NCBI GenBank assembly: GCA_963169105.1
Contig: OY720639.1
Location: 49,085,848-49,149,847, forward strand
Reading direction: 5' to 3'
DNA: 64,000 nucleotides
Origin: Ceriagrion tenellum
Lineage: Eukaryota > Arthropoda > Insecta > Odonata > Coenagrionidae
Shown here one piece after another: positions 21,831-33,695 of the stretch (positions are counted from its first letter, which is position 1; each line of letters begins with the position of its first letter). The notes below the pieces were generated by a model. It had not been told where the DNA came from, did no database searches, and saw nothing but the letters and a program-made list of their open reading frames with translations. A program made the position numbers and the translations under genes.

Positions 21831-24800
21831 TCGCACTTTTGTATGAACACTCGGAGAATTCCCTCAATCTGTTTGTTAACTAGTCTTAAAATATTTTCAT
21901 TTAGACTTTATCAATCTGTTGCAATTGTGCATGAATGTTAAGAATCTGAAGATTTTATTTTTAATAATTGTAGCATTGTCGAAAATAAAAATCTTGCATC
22001 GCTGTAGGTCTTGAATTCTTCCCCGTTCAAGCCAGCAAAAGCGACAACAATTGGGAAATTTTATCGTTGCTCGAGTCTTACAGATTTCCTAACTCTTCTT
22101 GGATTACCGGTAAAATTTCTCTATTGTCTCTTAACTGATACTCACAGTATTTGATTACGGTTATTGCAAAAGAACGACTATAATTCACCACAGCTCTATG
22201 GTTTCTTACATTGATCCTGAGATGTAGGAAATGTACGTTTTTTAAGGACTATGAGAACCATCATTCGGATAGCCTTTCGTAATGGATTATGAGGAAGCAA
22301 ATAAAGTACAGGTAAAGAATTGATGCCTCTTCCACCCCAAAATAGGTCTATCCAATCTCTCAGGTGAATATTTTATTTGAATGCTTTCCTATACAGAAAA
22401 AATTGTTTCCCAACTAAGTAATCCCATTATAATCAAAATGGTGTAGCAAACTGTTCGGGAAGGAAGTACGTTTCCTGTAAACACTACTTTCCAAGAGTTT
22501 TAAATATTTGACGGTAATAATCTATAATCTATAATATACAAGTACGAGAGGTGGCATAGTTTGTCTGAGTTGTGATTGAGCTATAGAACATGAAATATTA
22601 ATATATGCATTAAAAGTCCTGACATTAACGACTTATATTTGATGTGTAAGTTAATGTTAATGTTAAGTGTACTATACGAATGTGATGTGACATCGTAGGA
22701 GCGTCATTCATATTGTGACATAATATTGTGTTGAGATAACATGTTTTTCGACGAGGTAATTCAAGCGTGACTTTTTACTTGTGATAAAAGAGGCTATTTG
22801 AGAATTTTCATTTTTAATCTCAATCAATATTTAAGTATCCAAAGGTAAATATAGTAAGATTAGCGACGCAAAAACTTTAATTTCATGAATAAACCTCCTA
22901 GTAAACAATTTTGAAGAAAATTGCGCATTGGTACTTAATATTAGTTTGGAGAAATTTTTATTTTATATTACTAAAAAACTTGCAATTTTTCTGAGCAAAT
23001 ATCTCAAATACTCGTGTAATGAGTAGCTAATATTGCGGTATCGTAAAAGAGATGAGATCTTTTTCATTGGAATGAAGCCTATTTCATTCAATGATACGTG
23101 CAATCAGATCCCGATAAAACTACCTCTAGTCTCCTTTTCCATCGTCATTCACGCCAACCATTGTTCTTGCTGTGAGGTGGTGTTTCTCTTTAAGGTGGCT
23201 GAATCAGTAATCGTGGATATTTGAGTGAACACTTTAATAATTGCATTGGCAAGTCGAAATATGTTCTCCGACCGCATTTCAGCAAGATATTCGCGGAACT
23301 AACCCTACCGACAGTTGTGGAATTACTACCATAAATGTGATTTAAATTTTATTCATTTATTGAAGTATGTTATGACTACAGTTTTCGGTGTGTTTTTTGA
23401 ACTTTAGACGAGGTTATACTGGAATCCTGACTTCTCGAGCATTGGACTCGATTTGACACCTTGATGATTGTTAATAATAATTATAATTAAAATATGCGTT
23501 ATTTTGCGTTTAGAAGAATATTTGTGTAATCGAATGTAATCTAATAATATAATAGAATAGTTTTGAAGCTGTGCCATAAGGCTACATATTAACGTAGCTG
23601 TAAATACCGAATGAACAAATCGGTGATGCAATTTTTCTACTTTTTTCTATGAGTATCACCAATTATATCACGTATGCTAAGTTTCACTCAAAAATGTCCA
23701 GAAAAAATCGTTCCTTCCCCCATAGACGCCTCACAGCTCCGACTTACCGTCTCTTTATGACGCCATGCGTCGTATTTTTGCGCGAAGTTCGTCCCGTGAA
23801 TCATCTCCATGGCGAGCCCGAGGCGACGGAGGAACTTTTTCGAAAGGCCGAGCGAGAATTGATGTCACGACCAATCTTGTGAATAGAAAAAAGTATGAGT
23901 GGGTTCGAAAGACGGTCTCAGAACCCAAAACGTGGTGCTATGATTGCTTTGGCTTTTGATGCAACTGAGTGAGAGGAGGTTCCCCTTTTGTAATGTTCCC
24001 CAAGAAGTACACGTCTACTTGTATTGGGAAGAGTATTGTATTATTCTATTGTTTCTTGCCATAGGGGTCACTCTTGTGACGGAGTAACTTCAGGTGGAAC
24101 AACCTGAAGATTCAGGGCCAAGATCAACGGTCGTGTTGTTGCATATTGTTTCGAGAAGAAAATCGGTTATTCCATGCGTACCCTTTTGTTGTAATAAATT
24201 TCTTACCCTACTGTTTTAAGCTTCATCTGACAATACCATTATAATATAATACCAAAGAGCATTTTCATAGTTATGAGATCCTGAGATTTTGAATTTCTTT
24301 GCAATCAATCGACTGTATTTATAAAAGTCATTTTATTCATTGTCTGACATTTGAGCTAGAGAGTAGGCTATTTGCAAAGTGGAAAGTAATGATTGGGCTG
24401 TATGTACTTCTGACCGTTGAATTTCCCAATAGTGCTGTAAATAATACGAGAACACGGGAAACTAAGGTTGGCACCAATATATAATGACAAATTCATTTTG
24501 AAAAATGTGATGGAATTATTGTTGCATTTGCGGTTCAATAGTTTTAGTGTGTTAGCTGATTGAGTCGGAATTCAATACTATTTGACACGTTTTATTGCCC
24601 TCATTTTTTATCGTAGTTTAGGCTAGTTAGGTGTTTTGGGCCTACTTTTGTCTATAACATTGGATAAAGTCAAGAACATAAGAAGAGTGAACGAAAAAGT
24701 ATTTTTCTTCTTGCATTCCTGCTCGTTTTATAGTGTTATATAAAATTGAATAAATCCTTCTTCATATTTCTACAGATTTATTCTGAAACCCATAATCACT

Positions 24801-27249
24801 TATTCCATTATCAAGCAAAAGGTAAGCAATCCTACTGGTGCAGTCAAGGTCATCGTCAAAAGTGGACTTAACCCGTATTTCTCGGATCATTTGAATTTAT
24901 TTTCGGTTTTGGACAAATTGTGGCCACTGCTGTCAAGGATAATAATGTTCCTTTTTGAAAAATTCCATGTCATTCAAAAAATAGATTTTCCAGAAATATG
25001 TGTTGTATGAATTGGGGAAAGCAGAGCTCTGGAATTTATCACGCCGCAATTCCTAACGTTTCATTCAAATCTATTGAAGGAAAATCTGAGTTCCACGAGG
25101 CGCGTTTTATTCTTTTTTAGTGTGGGGAACCACGAAAAATATCACCCGGGATCACGTTCCAGACTTCTCTATAAGAGTGATCTTCAAGGTAATAGAAATG
25201 GTTTTTAGAGCATAGCGCTTTAAAAATTTTCCTCCTCTAAGATTTATCTTCTCCTAGGAAAAACGTGTCAGGGATTCCATCTATCTAATTAGTTCATAAT
25301 TAATTTTCTTAGGAGAGGAAATAGGTCGGTGCGGCGTGCTTGGCGTTCGAGATTTTAACGTCACCCCCAGCGGTCCTTGCCGGCGAAATTATTATCCGGG
25401 CCAATACTTCTTTTTCTGCCCAAGCTATGAAGGTAGAACGAAGTCTCCGAGTAAGTTTGAAAGTAAGGTGATGGAAAATAGATTAGGACAGAAATAATCC
25501 GTGCAAGATTTTGGCTTCGGGGTGTGTCTCGGGAAATAAGAACGAGAGGAGAGTAAGCGTAAATGATTTCCCCTTGTCTCTCTCCATTCCTGTGCATCTC
25601 TCTCCTCCCAAAATAATTTTGAAGCCCTGGGGCAACTCGTTCTATCTTACGTCTGTTCTTAGAAACAAGTAGAAACCAATTTTATTTCGTCCAGCGAATA
25701 TTACCGAAATATACGCTTTAAGAATGATTGCTTGGAAAATTAAATAAATGCGTGCCAATGCGGTTCTATTCAAGATAAATAAGTCACTTGGCCCGAATAT
25801 AAATCGAATGTTGGTCTCCTAATACCAGATTAGGTGTGTGAGTTAAATGTACTACCAATTAATTTCGCTTTTGAGGAATTTCAGGGAGGAGGTTTCTGAC
25901 TACTAATTAGGTAGTCTCGTCTTCCGTCAAAATAGTAGTACTGGAATTGTTGTCATGTTCATCAAGTCGGAGGTTGAACCCAGTATGGTGGATTTAGACG
26001 GACAAACCTAGAGAAACCTTTTTAAAACACTTGTCCAGCATAAGGAAATAGGGGTTTGAATCCAGGTCAAGTCGATTATTTTTTCAAAGGGAATGCCAAC
26101 TTTGGAGTTAGTCACTATTCGCATCCGAGTGCGTAACTGCATACCAAATTGGGATTGTATTCTATAATAAATATTAATTGATCTTTAAGTGAATAAGTTA
26201 TCCTGTGCCAATGTAAAATGTTGTTGTTCCCGACAAAAGTTAAGTTTGATTCGGAAAGTCGCCAAAATTGGTCTGTTAACTTATCCCAATGTGGAGCGTA
26301 TACAAACGTAACAAACAAAATGTTTTTAGTTCAAGACTTTCGTAATTTTAGTTTATATTTAGTGTATTTAAGCCGCTATTTGTATGCTTAAGTCCTTCGA
26401 TTGGTTGTTTAGAGACGACCAACGAAAAGGAAGAAAAAATTGTGACTTTGGCTGAAGAACTATTTTTGAGAGAAATGATATTTTGACGGAATTAATATTA
26501 TTTTGTCCATCGTTCTTACTCAACTCATCTAAAAAGTTTAGGCACAGCGAAACCTGTGTTAAGCAGCCATCATCGGGAACTTGAAATAATGGCATCTTGA
26601 GGAAGTGACCGCTGGGTGGTGGTAAAATTGACTTCGGTGATGTGGATATTCCTGAAAATTCGGCCACTTAGAGAGTTGACCTTTCAAAGGAGGTAGCCGC
26701 CGGGGCAGTTTTCACTGTATGATGCAAATATAACCTTCATTTTGCTGATAAATTCGATATCCAAGAGAACAAAAGCGATTTAAAAATTGTTAATGGCTCC
26801 TGAGCACATAATAAATCTTGTGGCAATGTTAAAAAAACGTTTAAAAGTTCATTTATAAAGGTTGAACTAAATTATCATTCTTCTCCGTTACCCATTAGGC
26901 TACCGCATTTCGCAATGACTATTTCTTACTAGGTCTTCCACTGCTTCTCTCTATACACCTATAAATTGAATGGCAATGACGTTAGCATAATTATACTATT
27001 AAACATGATTCCCTTTGCTGGCGATCTAGCTTGATTAGTGGGGTAGGAGGGGAACTTAAAATGAGTTTTTTTTACTTGAACAAATAAGCTCTGAATTGAA
27101 TTTCCAAATACCTGTGGGCAAACTAAAATTATGGCTCTCTCAGGAACTCAAACGAAATGTCAAACTAAAAAAAGTTCAATTTTTTCGAAGGAAAAGAAAC
27201 ATCAAATGGAAAAAAGGTTATTATTCCCCCATCACTAGTCTTTCACTCT
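21831..27249. other. No feature recognised
   Basis: About 5.4 kb of non-coding DNA. A small hairpin CTTCAGGT-GGAAC-AACCTGAAG lies near 24089-24111. No gene, long repeat or RNA gene seen. Confidence 0.5.
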
Positions 27250-27680
27250 TACATTAGTGACTCCCATCCTTCCCCGGAGCCGATCCGGCTTTCTTACCTC
27301 CCACCGGCTGCACTCGCATTATCCCCATCTATTCCCGTAGCTCACATCGGCATCGCGTCTAAAGTTGGGATTTGCTCGGGAATTGGATTCGAGTAGTCCA
27401 TTCAGATCCAGTCTTCCTCAGCCCTCTCCCCTACCTTCCCTCTTGTCTCATTCACCCACCCACCTACCTTTAGTCCCTCGGAAGAAGGGAGCAAACACAC
27501 GCGAGTCGACGGCGTTCACGTTATATGAGGAGAGAGACAAAAGAGAGTGAAGACGCAAACCTTAGAACGTCTCTTCAGAATTACTCTTGCTCGGATTGAG
27601 TTCATCAGCGTGCGCGTCCTTCCCCGAAGTCCCTATCCCCACGCCGATGCCTGAGGCAGTGGCGTCGCTTCCCCTGCTCT
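27250..27680. promoter_or_regulatory. C/T-rich, CpG-containing patch
   Basis: Similar in composition to 21290-21830: CTTCCTCAGCCCTCTCCCC, CACCCACCCACC, GCGAGTCGACGGCGTTCACG. It includes the small hairpin GAGCCGATCCGGCT. Function is only suggested by composition. Confidence 0.3.
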
Positions 27681-27997
27681 TCTTCGGGAATTGAAAATGT
27701 AGTGCCCGAGTATAAATGGGTCTATCCGGAGATTATGCGTTGTAGTGAGGAGAGGCAATCTCTTCCTTCGATTCTTTATTTCAACATGCGGGTGGCTGTC
27801 TGATTCACAGCACGGCTTCAAAAGTCTTTCTCCTTTTCGCTGAAACCCTCTCCTCCTCCTAATCTTGCAAACAATAGGATATATCCTGAGGAAATACATG
27901 TTATATTGTGTCATATACTGCTATAATTTCGTTATAATGTCATGAATTAGGAATGGAGAAGTTGCGGTGGAAGCAACGAAAAATAAGTGAGGAAGTG

Positions 27998-28356
27998 CTT
28001 GGTAAAACTAAACTAAAATCCTAGTATTCGGAAGAGAGAAGCTGAATGTAGAAATCATCCTGAGAGAAGAAAAATTAGAGCAACTGGATTCCTTCACCTA
28101 TCTCGGAAATACCATCACGTGGGACGGAATAAGTACAGCGAACATCAAACAGAGAATAGCTCAAGCTAAGAAGAAGTTCATGGGAAAAAGACAACGGCTG
28201 TGCTCATAGAAGATAGGACTAAAAACCCGGAAACAGTATGTAAAAACATTCGTGTTGAGCATAGCACTCAATGGATCGGAAGCATGGACCATTGGAAAAT
28301 CTGGGGGCAAAGTCCCCAGAGGAAGACCCAGGAATAAGTTCATAGACCAAATATAG
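27998..28356 (+). pseudogene. LINE C-terminal relic A
   Basis: One frame from KTKLKILVFGRE through QLDSFTYLGNTITWDG, RIAQAKKKFM, GLKTRKQYVKTF and GSEAWTIGK to PRGRPRNKFIDQI and a stop is the post-reverse-transcriptase region of an RTE or CR1-like LINE ORF. An in-frame TAG at 28207-28209 breaks it. About 70-100 residues that normally lie between the SEAWT and RGRPR motifs are missing, so there is an internal deletion. The family differs from the LINE at 3339-6441. Confidence 0.85.
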
Positions 28357-28398
28357 AGGAAAGTATCTTAGGATTTACATCCACATCTACATTTAAGG

Positions 28399-28663
28399 AC
28401 CAATGAATGAAGTGCTGGGTATGATGGTTGAGAAGAGGAAATTTTTGGAGGATATTAGGAGATGGTAGAGCTGGTGGTAGGAAGAGGTAATGAGGGGTGA
28501 CGGGATACTGCAGGATATGATTGTTGGATATTAGATGGATAAACAGGGAAGGGGTTCAAAGAGAACACGTATCATAGAATTCATGAAGAGAGGTGACACG
28601 TACCCGGAGATGAAGATGGATATTGTGAAGGTTTCTAGATGTCGACACCTGAATAAATCTTGA
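28399..28663 (+). pseudogene. LINE C-terminal relic B
   Basis: A second frame with four stops reads NEVLGMMVEKRKFLEDIRRW, EVMRGDGILQDMIVGY, then QGRGSKRTRIIEFMKRGDTY and PEMK. This corresponds to the last part of a LINE ORF, where families commonly read GRGRKR...YxEMK. It repeats a region already present at the end of relic A (RGRPRNKFIDQI), so two different LINE ends lie side by side. An (AAT)n stretch at about 28711-28728 may be the 3' tail. Confidence 0.65.
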
Positions 28664-28710
28664 AATGTATACTCTTCTCTTTGAACATACCTTAGCCGGT
28701 AGAATACACT

Positions 28711-28728
28711 AATAATAATAATAATAAT
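28711..28728 (+). repeat. (TAA)n simple repeat, probable LINE tail
   Basis: Six TAA units follow LINE relic B in the same orientation. Short simple-sequence tails are usual at RTE-like 3' ends. Confidence 0.6.
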
Positions 28729-28881
28729 GAAACAAAAATTATAATTTTATGGGCTACACGCTACTGTTATTATTAAAGGGAGTTTAAGGCAATAAGGTAG
28801 ATTTTGAGAGACATAGGTGGGCCCTTTTCTTCATGTGATGAGGAAACCTTTTTTTAATGCATGCTTCTACAGATCGGCGTA

Positions 28882-29045
28882 ATTCATACCCCTCTTCTTC
28901 TCATACAGAAATGCGGCTGTATTTTTCCATTGTCTCAGCGTATCCATTATCCTTCTAATCCAATGCTTGTCTTCTCTGTGCTCAACTCCTGTTGCATGAG
29001 AAAATGATCTGAATTCAATTAGCTTCAAAATGCACGTTGTAAGTT
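28882..29045 (-). pseudogene. Unidentified reading-frame relic
   Basis: An ATG-less frame of about 55 codons on the minus strand reads ATGVEHREDKHWIRRIMDTL and then RQWKNTAAFLYEKKRGMNYA before a TAG. The frame stays open past that stop for more than a dozen codons. The amino-acid composition looks coding-like, with few low-complexity residues, but I do not recognise the family. It could be a mobile-element fragment, a dead exon or chance. Confidence 0.25.
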
Positions 29046-31249
29046 ATGCATATTTTATCTAGCGTCCCAAATAATCACCAAAGCTTCGACTTTTAAAAAT
29101 GTGGGCATCGTACGAATCCAACTCACATCGTACATTGCTTGATATAAATGAGATATTTCGAATTACTCATTGAGCCTATATCGCATCGTGGTCTATTCAT
29201 GAATATCTCAGTGGATATACCGCGGGGTTACCACTCCTCTCTTTACTCTTCTCCTTATTTTTTGGTCTTCATATTTCCATCTTCTCCTCTTTTAGGCCCT
29301 TGCTGGAATTTCATTTCAAAGTAATGAAACTTGGTATAATTCTTTTGGAAATACCTCTGCGAAAGTGACTTGGGCGATGGTCTTGATTTATCTTGTTTAT
29401 AGTAGATGGTGGTTGTCATTCATACTGGCTGTTATTTTCCGGGTGTGAAACTACTGTGAACTAATCGTAAGAGATGTAGAGCATGAATATATTATGTTAT
29501 AGGTCGGCGGATAGAATTTAAGTGTGCAAATACGCTTAAGGAAATCAATATTTAGCTTTCTTGTGAAATTAATGCAACTGTCATTAGCTTATATTATTTT
29601 GAACTCCGTCAAAGGGTCACTCTTATTTTAAAGAAACCTAGTTTAATAAATTATTTCTCGCGTTTAGTACTGAAAATTGCGATTTGGAAGGCATTTTTCC
29701 CCGGGACAATTTTTTATGATAGTGGGTATATTTAGTATATATTAACTCCTTGGGGCAACCTTTATAGGGTTTGCCTCAATTATATCCAAAGATAGTCATT
29801 TTGCTCTAAATCGAATATAATAATTCTTCGCTAACCATTAAGTTAAATTAGTCGTTCTCTTTCTTTGGTACATAATATGTTTCGTCGCTTTTTTATGTAA
29901 ATGTGATAACAATTTAACTATTCTCCTTTCAAAGTAGGTGTAATTGTACTGAAATTTCTGTTGATTAGAATCTCGTTTCCAGGTGTTCTTCAACAACAAT
30001 TCGTGACAGACTTAGACAAGTTTAACATGTAGATTGACAGGTTAACGGTAATTTATTGCAAATTTACCTTGGTTTTATTTGGCGGAAGTCACTCAAGGGA
30101 GCAATATGATATACCAATATACCAATCGGATATAAATGCAGAGATATTATTTAAAAGTTAAACATTCCCTTTTATTCCTGCTAGAATGGGTGAAACCTCA
30201 GTGGAAATTAATTTACTTTCTAGCTAATTAAGTTTTCACCCACGACCCGACAATGGTTTCATTTTCATGTGTGAATTTAGTCTTGAGACTTGAGACGAAA
30301 TTGAGTCTCAATAATGATTAAGTCTCTACCATATCATCAAAGCCGACAAGGTTTTATTTGAAGAATTTAGAGTCATATTTTCTTCGATTATCTGCCAAAC
30401 AAAAATTGGCCGTTTAATCGTGAAGTGGAATTTTTTTGCAATAACTTTTATTCATTCCATGACGCCGTAATTAATGGACTGCGTCAATTCCATGGTTAAC
30501 TCTGACTTTTCCCCTTTAATAGCTTCAGGAAGCCAATTGCACACTTCCTATGTACAGCCATGCTTTCCGTTCATTTGGAAATCTTTTAAAGCGGGTCGCA
30601 CTTTGATTTTGTAGCGACAAAATTTGATAGCCAACCTGTCTTTTACTTTTTACGTTACTTTTTCCTCTTGAAACTGTATATAATTACAATCAATCATCAC
30701 AAAAATGACGTTAAATACCAGGAAGCTGGTGTAATGCATGGTTTACGGAGATAGCTCTGTGACTAAAACTCTATGACTTGCTTAAAAATTAAACTTGATC
30801 ATGTTTACTGTGCTATACATACTTTTGGTGACCTTTATAGATTTATTTGTATTGTTAGGTACATAAATTCAGAGTAAACATAACCATATACTCCGTTATG
30901 AATATTATAAAATTTGTAGATTGGTTCCCTTTATTCTTGTTTGTTTGTCCATGATTTTTGTAATTTGCAATTCGCTGTTATTTTTTGACTTAGAGAAATC
31001 CGTCCATTAGAGTTGGACACATTTGTACAATTATAAAGAACATATTTGTACAATTTGGGTTAATGTATCCCACTTAGCTGGTAAAATGTGGCCAGTTGAC
31101 ATGTAAATTATCATCAAAAGTTTAAATTATGCTTTATCACTACAAAGCTGGACGGTATAATATTGTAATTTAACTAATGAAGAAGGATGAGCGGTATGCG
31201 AAGGGATTTTCCTCTCGTGGACTAAAAAAATTATAATTTTGTAGTACTA
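29046..31249. other. No feature recognised
   Basis: AT-rich non-coding DNA. The part around 30290-30600 has mixed composition without repeats, but nothing specific was identified. Confidence 0.55.
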
Positions 31250-31560
31250 TTTTCGCCGCCTTATTTCTTTTTTTCTTTCCATTTAACCCCGTTGCAATTT
31301 GGAAATGTATCCTTCTCCCCCTCATTTCACGGCTCAATTTTTTTCCCGAATCCCTTTCGCGCCAGACTTAATAATTCTCGGTCATTATAAATTACTTAAT
31401 TGTCCGCGTGAAACGGGTGAATTAAGCCCAAGTGCGTCGAAGCCATTCGTCTGGCTGTAATCCGTTGCAAGGGTGAATGAATGAATCCCTTTTAATTAGA
31501 GAGAGAGGGGTAGGTGGAGGGAAAGGGAGAAGGGACGGCGAACTCGACAGAATCATTCGC
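31250..31560. promoter_or_regulatory. Mixed-composition patch, possible conserved non-coding element
   Basis: Pyrimidine-rich start, then CATTATAAATTACTTAATTG with homeodomain-type TAAT cores beside CpG-containing sequence (GTCCGCGTGAAACGGG), and a GAGA tract (AGAGAGAGAGGGG) at about 31498. It lies 2 kb upstream of the aquaporin exon. An enhancer is possible but unproven. Confidence 0.25.
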
Positions 31561-32739
31561 AATCACGGTTCCCCGTATTCACGATTAGAGATCCCAGATG
31601 CTGTTGCATGGGGAGGAAGTCTTTGCACGGAGGAGAAAATGGGTCACGGTTAGATCTAGAGTGGAAAAGTAGTCGCGGGGGAAAAGTAATGGGAGAAATT
31701 GAGTCAGGCGGAATAGAGAGAATATGGAGGAAATATGTAGACGGAAGATATGGGTCAATAATTTCGTAATATATCTGGACATCCTTTCACATTCCATGTG
31801 CGAGGACGATGTCCAGTTCCTTTGATTGAAAATTAATTTGATTGTGCTAGAAATTACATGATTATCATCAGCGTTTTTTTGTAATAAAACAGTGAACTGC
31901 AGCCTCCACAAGTATTGGTCCGTTCTAATACAAAGACGTGCTATTATATTCTCTCTTAAGCTATACCGTGTTCTATTCCAAGTGGACCTTTTTTTCTTTT
32001 GCTTTCGGTAATTCGTCTATGATTTTCATTTTATCTGCTGTTTGAGCTTCACCCTCCTTCAATTCCATGTCTTATACTATTTTCTCAAACCAGGGCGCAT
32101 ACTTTTTTCTGGTCAGCTTTTACGTTGGTCCAGGTCTCTGACCATATATGGTTAAACGTTGAAGTTAACTTAACTATCATTTCATCAATAAAAAGATGAA
32201 CTGGAAGCATTTTAAAATTTACAAATATGTTGTTAAAGAGTAATAATATTGAAAGCCGATGAATAAGTGAATTTGCATAAAAGGATGGAGGGGGAAGGTC
32301 ATCTTTTGTTGTATTGAATGCTGTGAATTGTCTCTTACTTGCATGTCTACAGAGACAACTTTTAAAGCTACTTGAGACGTGCATTAATTTAAATTTATTT
32401 GTTGAGTTTTTTTGATGATGGTAACAAAATAAATTTTTGCGAATTTATTTCTGTGCATTTTGGAATATACAAAGGAATTTTGTTCTACAGATGCAAATAA
32501 ATTATTTTTAATGGAAAATGTTCTTGACGCGTTATTCACAGCTCGGAGGAAAACGGAATAGTTGCTCCTCCCTAAGTTAAATGGCCACTTTTAGTTTGTC
32601 GAATCCAGTGAATTACATTATTTCCAGTATGGGCTGTTTTTTCCTTTGAGTAATTTCTTTTTCTATATTTTATCCAGAACAAAATCCGGCTTTCATACTA
32701 TTTTTGGTATATTAAGGCGGCGAAAATAAGATGGATAGG
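31561..32739. other. No feature recognised
   Basis: AT-rich non-coding DNA, probably intronic given the downstream exon. Confidence 0.5.
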
Positions 32740-33289
32740 ATAAGGAATTAGCTATTCATGAGATAGTGTGAATTTGATGCATCAGTTATGGACATGTACG
32801 AAAGAATTGGGCTTCGCTGCTTTGGTGATGCTGAGAGAATGGAAATGATACAAATAACGTTACCGTAAACGCGGGCTACTTGAGCCCAAAACAGAAAAAT
32901 GGTGTTTGGTTCTCTGCGTACTCTCAACATTGGTATGACGACGTAGTTCAGTTATTCACTGGTAGGTGGCAGCACTGAATGTCGTTATACCGATGTTGAA
33001 AGTACGCAGAGAACCAAACACCATTTTTCTGTTTTGGGCTCCAGTAGCCCGCGTTTACGGTACCTATAAGTTGGTGCGCATTGAACTGTGTTTGAAGAAT
33101 GTGTGGGTCGAGAAGTCATGAGTTAATGAGGTGGATCTTAATAGAAGGAAGATTAGTAGTCTTTTAGAATATGAGTTTTGTAGGAATAAATTCATGAACC
33201 AAATAAAGAGGCAAATCCATAGAAAGAGCCACGAGGAAGTAAGGTACCAAGCAGACGATAGGGAAGTGTGGAGGGCTGAAGTCAACTAA
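32740..33289 (+). pseudogene. LINE C-terminal relic C, split by a MITE
   Basis: Left of the MITE, the frame reads EFDASVMDMYERIGLRCFGD and AERMEM. It aligns with the EYRLNAPVMDVYERSALRWF segment of the LINE at 3339-6441. Right of the MITE, the frame 33173-33289 reads EFCRNKFMNQIKRQIHRKSH and ends with ADDREVWRAEVN, the common xDRxxWR LINE terminus. Stops lie upstream and just before the MITE-interrupted part, so it is a dead copy. It ends about 260 bp upstream of the aquaporin exon. Confidence 0.75.
32863..33060. mobile_element. TA-flanked MITE with 80-bp inverted repeats
   Basis: A 198-bp element begins CCGTAAACGCGGGCTACTTG and ends with the inverse. The arms match over about 80 bp with four mismatches, around a 38-bp spacer. 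TA sits on both sides (32861-32862 and 33061-33062), the target duplication of Tc1/mariner-type elements. It has no coding capacity. It inserted into LINE relic C and carries a 23-bp stretch, AACAGAAAAATGG to TTTGGTTC, in each arm. Confidence 0.92.
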
Positions 33290-33551
33290 TCTTAGGATTG
33301 AACGACCAATGATGATGAATAACTGAAGGGCGTGTATGAAGTAATGCCTGGATCTAAAAGTAGCCCAAGATATATGCTGGAATAGGGTAATACGGAGTAA
33401 ATAATTTAGGCACATTTAGCTTTACCGAATCACCGAAATTTAACCGTTATTGACTGTGCTTACCCATAGAGGGAACATCGTGACAAGTATGTTCATATGT
33501 TTGCTATAATCTCTTAATATTTCTTCTAATGTGGTTCATCTTTTATTTCAG

Positions 33552-33695
33552 ATGTTTGGACATGTCAGTCAGGCTCACGTTAATCCCTCAGTGACAGTTT
33601 GTTCTGTCGTCGTTGGGATGCTGTCTTGGCAAAGGGCAATCCTCTACGTCATTGTCCAGTGCCTTGGAGCAATCTTCGGGTATGGAGTTTTGAAG
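33552..33695 (+). CDS. Internal exon of an insect-type aquaporin (MIP family)
   Basis: This is one 144-bp exon of exactly 48 codons, phase 0 at both ends, preceded by a pyrimidine-rich TTTTATTTCAG acceptor and followed by a GTAAG donor. The translation starts FGHVSQAH, then NPSVTV, and ends in a hydrophobic stretch containing ILYVIVQCLGAIFGYGVLK. This is the loop-B half-helix and third membrane helix of a major intrinsic protein, where the family normally reads SGxHxNPAxT. The protein would be a water or small-solute channel in a cell membrane. Two family residues differ: Gly of SGAH is Gln, and Ala of NPA is Ser. The ending GYG(V/L)LK resembles insect entomoglyceroporins and their relatives, but one exon cannot fix the subfamily. 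No other aquaporin exon was recognised, so the flanking introns are long or the remaining exons lie outside or were missed. The frame is fully open and splice sites are intact, so I take it as functional. Confidence 0.9.

Noticed and set aside
21274..21867. Overlapping frames on both strands
   Set aside because: CT-rich sequence gives open frames in many phases; products are low-complexity Ser/Pro/Leu or Arg/Glu/Gly.
26040..26075. GGTTTGAATCC as a tRNA B box
   Set aside because: No A box at the right spacing and no cloverleaf; probably chance.
26530..26585. GCGAAACCTG with CCATCATCGG as a hammerhead-like core
   Set aside because: The order and spacing do not allow stem II and the CTGATGA core is altered.
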